DNA of 64,000 nucleotides from positions 61,658-125,657 of the forward strand of contig NZ_QFAY01000006.1 of the NCBI RefSeq assembly GCF_017884005.1, written 5' to 3'. The notes below the pieces were generated by a model. It worked only from the letters and a program-made list of their open reading frames with translations. It made no database searches and was not told the origin of the DNA. Below are positions 1 through 8,579 of the stretch, piece by piece. Positions within the stretch are counted from its first letter, which is position 1. Every line of letters starts with the position of its first letter. The translations under genes and the position numbers were made by a program. Source of the stretch: Streptococcus panodentis (GTDB lineage Bacteria > Bacillota > Bacilli > Lactobacillales > Streptococcaceae).

Positions 1-241
1 TTCCGTAGCTAAGTTTTGAGCTTCCTCGCCTTTTGGTTTCTAGGCTTAGGCTAAAATCGTTTACAGAATTATTTTACTCTCAAAACTTCCGAGTGAGTCT
101 GTCCCGCTCTCGCTTTTCTCACAGCGGGAAGTCTCGGTTAGTTGCTCGCCTTACTTACAATAATTGGAATCATTCAACTGTTCTTGCAACGCATCGCAGA
201 AAATTAGAATGAAGAATTAGTGGCTCTTTGTCTACGGTCTG

Positions 242-268
242 AAACTTGTCGCAAGGCAAGTTTTTTTC
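242..268 (+). terminator. Rho-independent terminator
   Basis: An AAACTTG stem closes on CAAGTTT and runs into seven or more T. It would end transcription of a gene lying to the left of the window. The first 440 bases hold no convincing gene; they carry diverged intergenic-repeat sequence and this hairpin. Confidence 0.6.
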
Positions 269-320
269 TTGTCTGAACTTCTTCTGAACTTGCTCCTGTA
301 TACTCGTACTCATCAAATAA

Positions 321-425
321 TATCGTCATTTAGTTTATCTTTTATTCCGTCGTTAACTCGCCTTGCCTTACCCCAGTACAGCCTGCGGCTCGTTGCCTAG
401 TACTAAAAGCAAACTAAAAGACTAT
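321..425 (+). repeat. 105-bp dispersed repeat, copy A
   Basis: This stretch is the reverse complement of positions 55929-56033 with about four mismatches in 105 bases. It ends only about 15 bases before the ABC ATPase start codon, so it forms the leader of that gene. A shorter relative lies near 23068-23105 and another near 21391-21435. Confidence 0.85.
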
Positions 426-440
426 AAAAAGGAGCATGGG

Positions 441-1151
441 ATGGAACATTTGGTAAAAATAGAAGGAGTCTGCAAGAAGCATGGGGACAGGCAGATTCTG
501 AAGGATATTTCTTTTAGGGCCGGAAGCGGTCGGATTACAGCCTTTCTGGGACCCAATGGTGCTGGCAAAAGCTCGACGCTGAGGATTTTGCTGGGCTTGG
601 ATCGGGCAGATGCGGGCGAGGCCGTCTTTGACGGACGGACTTATAGCAGCCTGCCTTATCCCCTGAAGACAGTGGGAGCAACTTTCGATGGTATCGGCGG
701 TCTGCCCAGCCGCAGGGTCTGTGATCACCTGCAAATCATTGCCGCCAGCAATGCCATCCCCAAGTCTCGGATTGATGAGGTGCTGGAGATGACGGGAATC
801 GCTCATAAGAAGAAGGCACTCTTATCCAGTCTGTCACTTGGCGAAGGTCAGCGCTTGGGCTTGGCGGCGGCTCTTTTGGGGGATCCGCAGTTTCTGATCT
901 TAGATGAGCCGACCAATGGGCTGGACCCGAGCGGTATCAAGTGGTTTCGCAGCTTTATCCGTCAGCAGGCCGATCGGGGCAAGACGGTGCTCCTATCCTC
1001 TCATATCCTGTCAGAGGTGCAAATGGTGACCGATGATGTGGTGCTGATCCATCAAGGGCGGATTATCGAGCGGGGGACACTGGAGGAGGTGCTGCAAGGT
1101 GCGGATAGTCTGGAAGAGCTCTTCTTTGATCTGACAGAAGGGAGGGACTGA
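441..1151 (+). CDS. ABC transporter ATP-binding protein (ABC-2 exporter)
   Basis: A 236-residue ATPase that should energise the two membrane proteins encoded next to it. Walker A (GPNGAGKSS), the signature SLGEGQ and Walker B (FLILDEP) are all present, followed by an H-loop SSH. The Q-loop is atypical: where a Gln is normal the sequence reads VGATFDG, with Asp. I chose the ATG at 441 because GGAG lies 7-10 bases upstream; the longer open frame from 363 has no ribosome site and runs through repeat DNA. The gene is two bases from the first permease. Transporters of this size often export or give protection against peptides or other antimicrobials, but the substrate cannot be read here. Confidence 0.9.
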   Translation: MEHLVKIEGVCKKHGDRQILKDISFRAGSGRITAFLGPNGAGKSSTLRILLGLDRADAGEAVFDGRTYSSLPYPLKTVGATFDGIGGLPSRRVCDHLQIIAASNAIPKSRIDEVLEMTGIAHKKKALLSSLSLGEGQRLGLAAALLGDPQFLILDEPTNGLDPSGIKWFRSFIRQQADRGKTVLLSSHILSEVQMVTDDVVLIHQGRIIERGTLEEVLQGADSLEELFFDLTEGRD

Positions 1152-1152
1152 G

Positions 1153-1941
1153 ATGGGAGAATACCTGTCTTTGATGCGGGCCGAATGGCTGAAAATCAAA
1201 ACAAGCAAGGCTTTCAGAGTGAGTATGGCTATCCTGCTGTTCTTGGTGCCTCTCATAACCTGGCTGGAGGGGCGGCAGTATCTGTCTGTCGGCCTGAATG
1301 CCACGCCTGAGACGACCCCAGGCCTGATAGAAGCCATTGATCCGCTGGAATACCTTGGTCTCAATGGGGCTTCGATGACTAGCATGGTCTTGGTTATTCT
1401 GGGCGGTATACTGGGTGCAATGGACTTTCAGTCTCATAGCCTGCGAACCAGCCTTTTGGCCTGCAACAACCGCCTGAAATTGCTAACAGGAAAAGTTTTG
1501 ACTTTTGGCTTATTTTCGCTGCTGGTTAGCTTCTTATCAATTTATTTGAACTATATGGTTATGCACCTGGCTTTGGGGAAAGAAGGCCTCCATCCAATCC
1601 TGCTCAATCAGGCTGCGTGGAGCCATCTTCTCTGGAAAACACTGGCTGTCGTGCTGCTGGGGCTCTTGTCCTTTTTACTGGGCTTGCTGGGGCGGACCCT
1701 GCTGCTGCCCCTGCTCTTTCTCGTACCGCAGCTTTATAATCTGGGGAATTACCTGGCTGAGCATACCAGCTGGGGAGCTTATTTGCCGCAGCCTGCAAGT
1801 GAGCTGTTTGCTGCGGTGCCGACCTCTCACTATGCCAATCAGCCCTTGCAGGGACTGCTGATATTGAGCGTCTGGCTGCTTGCCGTCGGCGGTATGAGCG
1901 CCCTGCGCTTTTTGAAGACGGATTTAGGAGGACGCTACTGA
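1153..1941 (+). CDS. ABC-2 type permease, first subunit
   Basis: A 262-residue integral membrane protein with about six hydrophobic segments, a cytoplasmic start with the MRAEWLKIK pattern typical of ABC-2 permeases, and a wide hydrophobic C-terminal half. It lies one base after the ATPase gene and overlaps the next permease by one base (TGATG), so the three are translated together. It should form a heterodimeric channel with the following protein. No substrate is apparent. Confidence 0.85.
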   Translation: MGEYLSLMRAEWLKIKTSKAFRVSMAILLFLVPLITWLEGRQYLSVGLNATPETTPGLIEAIDPLEYLGLNGASMTSMVLVILGGILGAMDFQSHSLRTSLLACNNRLKLLTGKVLTFGLFSLLVSFLSIYLNYMVMHLALGKEGLHPILLNQAAWSHLLWKTLAVVLLGLLSFLLGLLGRTLLLPLLFLVPQLYNLGNYLAEHTSWGAYLPQPASELFAAVPTSHYANQPLQGLLILSVWLLAVGGMSALRFLKTDLGGRY

Positions 1942-2663
1942 TGTTAAAGGCTCTGCTTAAAAGTGAATGGATTAAGTTTCGCTCTGACTATCTGTCTCTA
2001 GCTGCGGCTTTGGCGGTTTTGGCAGCTATTCCTTTTTTCCTGATGAATCTGGACTACAGTCGGACGGCAGTTGGCCAAGCCAAGGCTCTGAGCGAGGCCT
2101 TGCACGCCCTCTATCTAGCGCAGCCGGCCATCGTTATCTTTACTTCGCTCTATTTTGCCCAAGAGTTTGTCAAGTCGGGCATGCGGACCAATTTTTTGGC
2201 TGTCTCCAGCCGAAAGGCTTGGCTGACTGGGAAGCTTCTATTTCTGCTTTTGCTGCTTGCGGTTCTCTACAGTGTCATTCTAAGCAGCTGTTTCCTTGTC
2301 ATGCTGGCCCGTTTTGACTTAGACTTTAGCTGGTCCTTGCTGGGAGACTTCCTTTATTTCAGCTCCATTGGTCTTTTGAGCAATCTTTTTATGGCTTTTT
2401 TAACTGCCGGTCTGGCTCTGCTGTTTCAATCTTGGATTGTGCCAGTCTCTGTTCTCTTTCCGCTGCTGATTGGCCTCAGCCAACTGCTGGCCACCTTCAT
2501 CAAAGAGGCCGGCTACCTGCCGGATCTGGCAACGCTCCCTCTGTTTGAGTATGAGAGTCTGCGGTCAGGCCTCAGTCTGTCCGGTCTGGGGATTCAGGCG
2601 GTCTGGCTGCTTTTGATTTGGAGCTCTGCTATTTTTCTAATCCTTAAAAAGGATATTCGCTGA
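1941..2663 (+). CDS. ABC-2 type permease, second subunit
   Basis: A 240-residue membrane protein, also starting with a short LKSEWIKFR cytoplasmic segment, then about six membrane spans. It is distinct in sequence from its partner at 1153-1941, which suggests a heterodimeric exporter rather than a duplication. It is followed after 11 bases by a response-regulator gene, linking export to a sensory system. Confidence 0.85.
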   Translation: MLKALLKSEWIKFRSDYLSLAAALAVLAAIPFFLMNLDYSRTAVGQAKALSEALHALYLAQPAIVIFTSLYFAQEFVKSGMRTNFLAVSSRKAWLTGKLLFLLLLLAVLYSVILSSCFLVMLARFDLDFSWSLLGDFLYFSSIGLLSNLFMAFLTAGLALLFQSWIVPVSVLFPLLIGLSQLLATFIKEAGYLPDLATLPLFEYESLRSGLSLSGLGIQAVWLLLIWSSAIFLILKKDIR

Positions 2664-2674
2664 GGTGTGTTATA

Positions 2675-3373
2675 ATGGAAACTATGAAAGAATATCGTAT
2701 TTTAGCTGTGGATGATGACACAAGCATTCTCAAACTGCTGCAGCATATCTTGGAGCTGGACGGTTATTTGGTGACAGTCTGCAGCCGGCCGGAGGAGCTG
2801 GATTTGTCAGACTTTGTCGGCTATGACCTGATATTGCTGGATGTTATGATGAGTCCGGTCAGCGGTTTTGAGCTGTGCTCCTATATCCGGCCGTATGTTT
2901 CCTGTCCTATCCTCTTTTTGACGGCCAGAGAGCTGGAAGAGGACAAGGTAGAGGGCCTTTACCGGGGAGCAGATGACTATATTGTCAAGCCTTTCGGAGC
3001 CAAGGAACTGCTGGCCCGGATTCGGGCTCACCTTCGGCGGGAGGAGCGGCATCAGGAAGAGCAGTATGAAGCAGAAAACTGCTGTTTTTATCCTAGTCGC
3101 TATCAGGTGGTCTGTTTTGAGCGGCTGATTGATTTTTCTGAGCGGGAATTCAAGCTGCTGCAGCTGTTAGCCCGGCATCCTCAGCAGATTTTTTCCGCTG
3201 AAACGCTCTATGAGCTGCTGTATCCTGAGAGCTCGGATACGCAGCTTCGCTCTATTTCCGAATACATTTATCAGATTCGGCAGAAGTTCAAGCAGGAAGG
3301 CTTAAAGGCCATTGCAACTGTGAGAGGAGTCGGCTATCGATGGCAGTTAGAACCCGAAGTTTCAGAAGTCTAG
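2675..3373 (+). CDS. OmpR-family response regulator
   Basis: A 232-residue two-domain regulator. The receiver domain has the acidic pocket VDDD (13-15), the phospho-acceptor Asp56 in LILLD, and the conserved Lys in IVKPFGAKELL. The second half is a winged helix with the usual ending GVGYRW. It is expected to bind DNA when phosphorylated by the kinase encoded immediately after it. The likely target is the promoter of the exporter operon it belongs to. GAGGTG precedes the ATG at 2675; a second in-frame ATG lies three codons on. Confidence 0.92.
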   Translation: METMKEYRILAVDDDTSILKLLQHILELDGYLVTVCSRPEELDLSDFVGYDLILLDVMMSPVSGFELCSYIRPYVSCPILFLTARELEEDKVEGLYRGADDYIVKPFGAKELLARIRAHLRREERHQEEQYEAENCCFYPSRYQVVCFERLIDFSEREFKLLQLLARHPQQIFSAETLYELLYPESSDTQLRSISEYIYQIRQKFKQEGLKAIATVRGVGYRWQLEPEVSEV

Positions 3374-4383
3374 TCTGGACGACCAGTCTCAAGATTGTCT
3401 TTTTTCATGGCCTGATTTTTTTAATGATTGGCTATGACTTTGGCCCCAGCCAGCTAAGTCCGCTTTATCGGGTCCTCTTTTGGGCCGTCACCTTGCTGCT
3501 GGTGACAGGCTATCAAATCCTCAAGCTGCTCTTGTGGATTGAAAGGGAGATTGGCCTTCTCAGCAGTCCGCAGCTGGACGATCAGGATCAGACTGAACAG
3601 ATTCAGATTCGGGAACTGATAGCTGTTTATCAGGAGCTGCGGTCCAGCCGTCAGGAAATTATCAGCCTGCTTGACCGTGAGCAGGGACGCAATCGGGACC
3701 TGGTCCTGCAGCTGTCAGCGACTTCCCATGATCTGAAAACCCCCCTGACCGTTATCAGGGGCAATGCTGAGCTCTTGGAATTAGCCCAGCTGCCCCAGCC
3801 GCAGGCCGATTATGCGGCTGAAATTCTCCTGGCCAGCCAGAAGATGGCGGATTATGCGGCGGCCTTAATAGACTATGCCAAGACCTTTCAGGCTCAGGAG
3901 TCCGACTTTGTCACTCTGGCCCTGGCTGATTTTGTCCGTGATTTGCAGGAGGATTTTGCCCTCTTCAGCAAGGGGCAGGATTTTCATTTTTCGACCCAGC
4001 TGGACTGTGCACCGGACCTGGCACTGAGGCTGCATCCGGACTACCTCCGACGGGCCCTGATTAACATCCTTCTCAATGCTCTCCAGTATGCGGATCCTGA
4101 CAGCAGAGAGCTCAGTCTGACTATCAGCTGCCCATCATCCAGCCAGCTGGTCTTTTCCATCTGGAACAATGGTCCGGCCTTTTCTCAGGAGGACTTGGCT
4201 GCTGCCGACCAGCTCTTTTACCAGAGCGAGCTTAGCCGCAATTCTGACAGCGGCCATCACGGCATCGGTCTGGCCTTTGCCAAGCAGGCAGCCAATCTCC
4301 ATCAGGGCAGCCTCAAAGTCTGGAACCCGCCCCAAGGAGGGGCGGCGGTGGAGCTGGCTATCAGCAGGGAAATTTTCGAATAA
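3340..4383 (+). CDS. Sensor histidine kinase
   Basis: A 347-residue membrane kinase with two N-terminal hydrophobic segments (about residues 12-65) separated by a very short external loop, then a dimerisation domain with the H-box SHDLKTPL (His130) and an ATPase domain with N-box RALINILLNALQY and G-box HHGIGLAFAKQ. The tiny external loop suggests it senses within the membrane or through the ABC exporter, as in other antibiotic-responsive streptococcal systems. The gene overlaps the regulator gene by 34 bases, with GAGAGGA upstream of its ATG. Confidence 0.9.
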   Translation: MAVRTRSFRSLVWTTSLKIVFFHGLIFLMIGYDFGPSQLSPLYRVLFWAVTLLLVTGYQILKLLLWIEREIGLLSSPQLDDQDQTEQIQIRELIAVYQELRSSRQEIISLLDREQGRNRDLVLQLSATSHDLKTPLTVIRGNAELLELAQLPQPQADYAAEILLASQKMADYAAALIDYAKTFQAQESDFVTLALADFVRDLQEDFALFSKGQDFHFSTQLDCAPDLALRLHPDYLRRALINILLNALQYADPDSRELSLTISCPSSSQLVFSIWNNGPAFSQEDLAAADQLFYQSELSRNSDSGHHGIGLAFAKQAANLHQGSLKVWNPPQGGAAVELAISREIFE

Positions 4384-4410
4384 AAGAGAGGAGCTGCTGC
4401 CTCTTTTTCT

Positions 4411-4439
4411 TTGACAAAAAATGTAAAAGAAGCTATACT
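4411..4439 (+). promoter_or_regulatory. Promoter of the XRE operon
   Basis: TTGACA (4411-4416) and TATACT (4434-4439) are separated by exactly 17 bases, a near-consensus vegetative promoter. It drives the three-gene operon at 4485-5293. Confidence 0.85.
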
Positions 4440-4466
4440 ATATTTATAAAGTAAAGCAAGCTATAC
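4420..4466 (+). promoter_or_regulatory. Direct repeats over the promoter, candidate XRE operator
   Basis: AATGTAAAAGAAGCTATAC at 4420-4438 sits between and over the promoter elements. A close copy, GTAAAGCAAGCTATAC, lies at 4451-4466 before the start codon. The full 19-base version recurs exactly at 5348-5366, just behind the operon. Repeats in this position suit autoregulation by the XRE protein; this is inference. Confidence 0.5.
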
Positions 4467-4484
4467 ATTCAAAAGGAGAGAAGC

Positions 4485-4688
4485 ATGGACAACCGCATTC
4501 AGGAACTGCGCAAAAGAAAAAAACTCAGTCAGGAAGAACTGGCTGAGAAGCTAGAGGTGACGAGACAAACGATTATTTCTTTGGAAAAGGGCCGCTACAA
4601 TGCTTCTCTAATTCTGGCCCACAGGATTGCCCGTTTTTTCGGGCTGGCTATCGAAGATATTTTTCTCTTTGAGGAGGATTCGTCATGA
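4485..4688 (+). CDS. Small XRE-family helix-turn-helix regulator
   Basis: A 67-residue protein that is almost only a Cro/CI type DNA-binding domain: RIQELRKRKKLSQEELAEKLEVTRQTI then SLEKGRYNASLILAHRIARFF. This short form is common in Firmicutes next to small membrane proteins that control it. A good ribosome site (AAAGGAG) precedes the ATG. Its last codons overlap the next gene (ATGA), so the regulator and the 54-residue membrane protein are coupled. Confidence 0.9.
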   Translation: MDNRIQELRKRKKLSQEELAEKLEVTRQTIISLEKGRYNASLILAHRIARFFGLAIEDIFLFEEDSS

Positions 4689-4849
4689 AAATAAATGATT
4701 TGTTTAAATGGCTGCTGGCTTCGGCAATCATAGCTCTGCTCTTTGGTCTGCATTTGCTCTTTCCAGCCTTTCCCCAAGAGCTGATTCCGCTGCTCAGTCT
4801 AGCTGCTATTATAATTGTCCTAAAAATCTTCCAAGCATATGAAAAATAG
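4685..4849 (+). CDS. 54-residue membrane protein
   Basis: A short frame starting MKINDLFKWLL and ending with AYEK. It has two hydrophobic segments, ALLFGLHLLF and the stretch around LAAIIIVLK, with a brief polar turn (PQELIP) between. Its ATG overlaps the XRE stop codon, and the next gene starts nine bases after its own stop. I do not recognise the family. Position and size suggest a membrane partner of the regulator. Confidence 0.7.
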   Translation: MKINDLFKWLLASAIIALLFGLHLLFPAFPQELIPLLSLAAIIIVLKIFQAYEK

Positions 4850-4858
4850 GAGACTGAC

Positions 4859-5293
4859 ATGGAAACATTAACGAAACAAGAATTTCGCAAAAGACTGCAG
4901 AGAAAGGTCATCATGGGGCGTATCCTGAGCTTGATTCTCCTGCTGGGGCTGGTCTGGAGCCACTTTCATTCTCTGAACGATCAGCAGGAAGGAGTCCTTG
5001 TTGGTATATTGATGGGGATTTCTTCGCTGACCATTCGCTATAATTTTGCCTTAAGACGGGAGGAAACCTTTGAGCGGCTCTATATTCAGGTGACCGACGA
5101 GCGCAACCGGATGATAGACGAAAAGGCCCGCACTCTGCTTTTTACTATCCTTTTGCTGCTGGCGGCCTGCCTGAGTGTTCTGTCTATGATTGTTCCAATC
5201 ATCTTAAACCTCCATCAGTTTCTGACCCTGACCATTCTCCTGATTTTGGGGCTTTACTATCTCTTGCGTTTTATCCTGTCCAAGCGGTATTGA
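4859..5293 (+). CDS. Four-span membrane protein, DUF2178-like
   Basis: A 144-residue protein with two pairs of membrane helices around a central cytoplasmic segment that reads TDERNRMIDEKA. That DERxxxIxxKA signature recalls the DUF2178-type proteins often encoded beside small XRE regulators. GGAG lies before the ATG. As the last gene of the operon it may hold the regulator at the membrane or respond to membrane stress; this is inference from arrangement, not from known function. Confidence 0.75.
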   Translation: METLTKQEFRKRLQRKVIMGRILSLILLLGLVWSHFHSLNDQQEGVLVGILMGISSLTIRYNFALRREETFERLYIQVTDERNRMIDEKARTLLFTILLLLAACLSVLSMIVPIILNLHQFLTLTILLILGLYYLLRFILSKRY

Positions 5294-5370
5294 TAATTGC
5301 AAAACTGGCAGGGGCTGTGTGGAGCTGGTGATTGGTTTGGAGAAGTGAATGTAAAAGAAGCTATACAAAA

Positions 5371-5404
5371 ACTCTTGGAAAGACTGACTCCAAGAGTTTT
5401 GATT
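5371..5404. terminator. Bidirectional terminator
   Basis: ACTCTTGGA and TCCAAGAGT form a nine-pair stem with T-runs on both sides. It separates the XRE operon from the convergent DUF1846 gene. Confidence 0.85.
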
Positions 5405-5416
5405 TTCAAAATGTTT

Positions 5417-6901
5417 TTATTTCCGATACAGCCGGTCATACTGATAGACCGGATCCATGGTGACATGGATGCCCAGCTTGCGCAGGACATTTTTGTCTTC
5501 TTCTGTCAGCATGACGGTCGAGTGGGCTTCGCTGCCCTTGAGGTTGCCCAGCTGCTGCATGGCCAGAGCGGCATCTGCATTGCTCATAGCGGTGATGGCC
5601 AGGGCGATGAGGATTTCATTGGAGTGGAGACGCGGATTGCGGCTGCCCAGGTGGTTGATTTTCAGACCTTGGATGGGCTGGACATACTCGGGCTCGATCA
5701 GCTTGGTTTCCTTGTCAATGGCTGCCAGCTTCTTGATGGCATTGATGACCAGGGCAGCAGTTGGTCCAAAGAGGTCAGATGTCTTGCCGGTCACGATTTC
5801 ACCATTTGGCAGTTCCAGTGCTAAAGCCGGCTCGCCGGTTGCTTCAGCCTTGGCCCGGGCTGCTACAGTCACCTGCCGGTCCTGAGGGCTGATGCCCAGG
5901 TCGTTCATGAGCAGCTCAATCTTTTTGATGGCTGTTTCGGAGACCCGTTCAGCCTTGAAGTCCAGGATGGTTTGGTAGTAGCGGCGGATGATTTCCTGCT
6001 GGGAAGCCTCGATGGCCGCCTCATTGTCTACAATGGCAAAGCCGACCATATTGACTCCCATGTCCGTTGGAGAAGCATAAGGCGATTCGCCAAGGATGCG
6101 CTCCAGCATACGCTTGAGGACAGGGAAAATCTCAATGTCGCGATTGTAGTTGACCGTGGTCTTGCCGTAGGTCTGCAGATGGAAAGGATCAATCATGTTG
6201 ACATCGTCCAGATCAGCTGTAGCGGCTTCATAGGCCAAGTTGACCGGGTGATGCAGGGGCAGGTTCCAGACAGGGAAAGTCTCAAACTTAGCATAGCCGG
6301 ACTTGATGCCATGGACCTGATCGTGGTACATATTGGACATACAGGTAGCCAGCTTGCCTGAACCGGGTCCCGGAGCCGTTACGACCACCAGATTGCGGCT
6401 GGTCTGGATATAGTCATTTTTCCCCATGCCCTCCGGCGAGATGATATGGTCCATATCGGTCGGATAGCCCTTGATAGGATAGTGGAGATAGGAGGCAATG
6501 CCGTTCTTATCCAGCTGACTGCGGAAGAGATCGGCCGCCGGCTGACCGGAATACTGAGTGATGACCACAGAGCCCACATAGATGTCCAGCTCGTGAAAGG
6601 TATCAATCAGCCGCAGAACCTCTTGGTCGTAGGAAATGCCCAAATCGCCTCTAGCCTTGGAGTGCTCGATGTTGTTGGCATTGATGGCAATGACAATCTC
6701 GACTTGATCCTTAAGCTCTTTGAGCAGCTTGATTTTATTGTCCGGCTCATAGCCTGGCAGGACTCGGGCAGCATGGAAATCTTCCAGCATTTTGCCGCCG
6801 AATTCCATGTAGAGCTTGCCCTCGAATTGGTTAATGCGCTCCAAAATGTGGTCGCGCTGCAAGTTTAAGTATTTGTCCGAATCAAATGCAATGTTTTTCA
6901 T
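5417..6901 (-). CDS. DUF1846 (UPF0371) family protein
   Basis: A 494-residue cytosolic protein starting [20 protein letters not shown] recognise it as the DUF1846/UPF0371 family, which is near this length and widespread in streptococci. The family is structurally known but its reaction is not settled; a Gly-rich [16 protein letters not shown] stretch could bind a nucleotide or phosphate. Start fixed by the family N-terminus; GAGG lies upstream and a TATAAT-like -10 at 6925-6930. It stands alone. Confidence 0.88.
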   Translation of the reverse strand: MKNIAFDSDKYLNLQRDHILERINQFEGKLYMEFGGKMLEDFHAARVLPGYEPDNKIKLLKELKDQVEIVIAINANNIEHSKARGDLGISYDQEVLRLIDTFHELDIYVGSVVITQYSGQPAADLFRSQLDKNGIASYLHYPIKGYPTDMDHIISPEGMGKNDYIQTSRNLVVVTAPGPGSGKLATCMSNMYHDQVHGIKSGYAKFETFPVWNLPLHHPVNLAYEAATADLDDVNMIDPFHLQTYGKTTVNYNRDIEIFPVLKRMLERILGESPYASPTDMGVNMVGFAIVDNEAAIEASQQEIIRRYYQTILDFKAERVSETAIKKIELLMNDLGISPQDRQVTVAARAKAEATGEPALALELPNGEIVTGKTSDLFGPTAALVINAIKKLAAIDKETKLIEPEYVQPIQGLKINHLGSRNPRLHSNEILIALAITAMSNADAALAMQQLGNLKGSEAHSTVMLTEEDKNVLRKLGIHVTMDPVYQYDRLYRK

Positions 6902-6924
6902 GTCTCTTTTTACCTCTGCTAAAA

Positions 6925-6930
6925 ATTATA
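6925..6930 (-). promoter_or_regulatory. -10 element of the DUF1846 gene
   Basis: On the minus strand TGTTATAAT, an extended -10, lies about 24 bases before the start codon. No clear -35 was seen. Confidence 0.5.
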
Positions 6931-7045
6931 ACAAAAATTTGCCTGTTTTGGGGAGATGAACGGCAGAAAGTTGGGGAAAGCAAAAAGGAGTGGAAAAGAA
7001 GTCCAGAAATTGGAAGTTTCTGGCTCCTTTTCCCACCCCCGCGAG

Positions 7046-7157
7046 GATGATTAGGAGCTTTTTGGAGTCTAAAAGACGAACAAAAAGTCCAATCAGCTAC
7101 CGCGCCAAAAGTTTTTTACCAAAACAAAGCGAGACTGAAAGACTTTTGTCTCAGCCT
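7046..7157 (+). repeat. 112-bp dispersed repeat, copy 1
   Basis: This stretch, beginning GATGATTAGG and containing GGAGTCTAAAAGACGAAC, matches 28308-28419 over its whole length with few differences. It ends in a GAGACTG...CAGCCTC hairpin that acts as a terminator in copy 2. Both copies are intergenic. Confidence 0.85.
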
Positions 7158-7163
7158 CAGCCC

Positions 7164-7357
7164 GAGCCAGCAAACAAGAAAGCGAGGGAGGTCCGGGGGA
7201 CCTTTTCAGCCCGAGCCAGCAAACAAGAAAGCGAGGAAGGTCCGGGGGACCTTTTCAGCCCGAGCCAGCAAACAAGAAAGCGAGGGAGGTCCGGGGGACC
7301 TTTTCAGCCCGAGCCAGCAAACAGGAAAGCGAGGGAGGTCCGGCGGACCTTCTCACT
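7164..7357 (+). repeat. 49-bp tandem repeat, about four units
   Basis: GAGCCAGCAAAC recurs at 7164, 7213, 7262 and (with one change) 7311, a period of exactly 49. Each unit contains GGTCC-GGG-GGACC, able to form a small hairpin, followed by TTTTCAGCCC. Because 49 is not a multiple of three, the open frame across this region changes phase at each unit and is not a gene. Single relatives of the unit occur at about 10478-10527, 23232-23275, 25313-25350 and 63945-63990. Confidence 0.9.
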
Positions 7358-7386
7358 CTTAGGCTCTGCAGGATAGGGCCGCCGCT

Positions 7387-8454
7387 CTAATAATTTTTAA
7401 TCAGATCGACAGTTGAGCGGTCCAGCTTCTTGATCAAGGCTTGCAGGAAGGCCTGAGCCTGCAGGAAATCATCCATGGCATAAAGGGTCTGATGAGAGTG
7501 AATGTAGCGGGCGCAGACGCCGATTGTAGTGGATGGAACACCGCCGCTTTGAAGGTGGGCCACGCCGGCATCGGTTCCGCCTTTGGCACAGTAGTATTGA
7601 TACTTGACGCCGGCTTCTTCGGCTGTCGTCAGCAGGAAGTCTTTCATATTCGGCAGCATGAGGTGGCCAGGATCAAAGAAACGCAGCAGCGTTCCCTCGC
7701 CAATGGCTCCCTGATTGCCGTACACATCGCCGGCCGGTGAGCAGTCAACGGCAAAGAAGATTTCCGGAGCAAACTTAGTCGTAGAAGCATGAGCACCGCG
7801 CAGGCCGACTTCTTCCTGAACGTTGGCTCCGACATAGAGTTCATTGCCCAGCTTTTGGCCGGAGAGGGCCTGAGCCAGCTCGCTGACCATGAGAACGCCG
7901 TAGCGGTTGTCCCAAGCCTTGGAAATGACATTTTTGCCATTCGCAGTGAGGACAGCGGAACTCTCAGGTACAATCGCATCGCCGGGGCGAATGCCGTAGC
8001 TTTCGGCCTCTTCCTTGCTGGCAAATCCGCCGTCAAAGACAATATCTGCTACTTGAGGAAGGCTGGGAGAGCCGTTTGCGCCGCGCAGAAAATGCGGGGG
8101 TACAGATCCAGAAATAAGAGGAATTTCCCTGCCCTCGCGGGTAAAGAGCGTGAAACGCTGGCTGCTGACGACCAGCGGGTTCCAGCCGCCGATTTCGACA
8201 ACCCGGAAAGTACCGTCAGCCTTGATTTCGCTGACTAAGAAGCCGACTTCGTCCATGTGGGCTGCCACCAGAACGCGGGGAGCGTCAGCTGCTTCAGCAT
8301 GCCGGACCCCAAAAAGGCCGCCCAAACCGTCTGTGACAAATTCATCCACATGAGGCCCCATCTTTTCCCGCAGATAGCTGCGAACCGGAGCTTCGTGGCC
8401 GGAAATAGCAGAAATTTCCGTTACTTCCTTGATTTTTGAAAATAAGTCTGTCAT
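7387..8454 (-). CDS. pepA: Glutamyl aminopeptidase, M42 family
   Basis: A 355-residue dinuclear-metal aminopeptidase that removes N-terminal Glu or Asp from peptides in the cytosol. Expected M42 features are present: the SAISGHEAPVR start, AHMDEVGF with the first metal His and Asp, KAWDNRYG with the bridging Asp, VQEEVGLRGA with the catalytic Glu pair, and FAVDCSPAGD. Length and start match the lactic-acid-bacterial PepA. Transcribed alone and convergent with the repeats beside it. Confidence 0.93.
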   Translation of the reverse strand: MTDLFSKIKEVTEISAISGHEAPVRSYLREKMGPHVDEFVTDGLGGLFGVRHAEAADAPRVLVAAHMDEVGFLVSEIKADGTFRVVEIGGWNPLVVSSQRFTLFTREGREIPLISGSVPPHFLRGANGSPSLPQVADIVFDGGFASKEEAESYGIRPGDAIVPESSAVLTANGKNVISKAWDNRYGVLMVSELAQALSGQKLGNELYVGANVQEEVGLRGAHASTTKFAPEIFFAVDCSPAGDVYGNQGAIGEGTLLRFFDPGHLMLPNMKDFLLTTAEEAGVKYQYYCAKGGTDAGVAHLQSGGVPSTTIGVCARYIHSHQTLYAMDDFLQAQAFLQALIKKLDRSTVDLIKNY

Positions 8455-8579
8455 AAATATACCTTCTTTCTGCCTTTATTTTATCACTTTTTTCTGAGGA
8501 AGAACAGGGCTGAGTGAAAGCTTGGGTGAAATGGCCCGGCTTCTTGTTCCTCCTGCGATTTTATGATAAAATATTCTAC

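Noticed and set aside
7164-7357. Tandem repeat as a CRISPR array
   Set aside because: The units follow each other with no unique spacers between them and no cas genes are near.
6990-7376. Plus-strand open frame of 128 codons with repeated Arg/Ser/Gly-rich text
   Set aside because: It is created by the 112-bp and 49-bp repeats; 49 is not divisible by three, so each unit is read in a new phase, and there is no conserved protein.
8514-8579. N-terminal extension of the DUF4651 gene
   Set aside because: It crosses the probable -10 element and encodes residues unlike the family; the start is taken at 8580.
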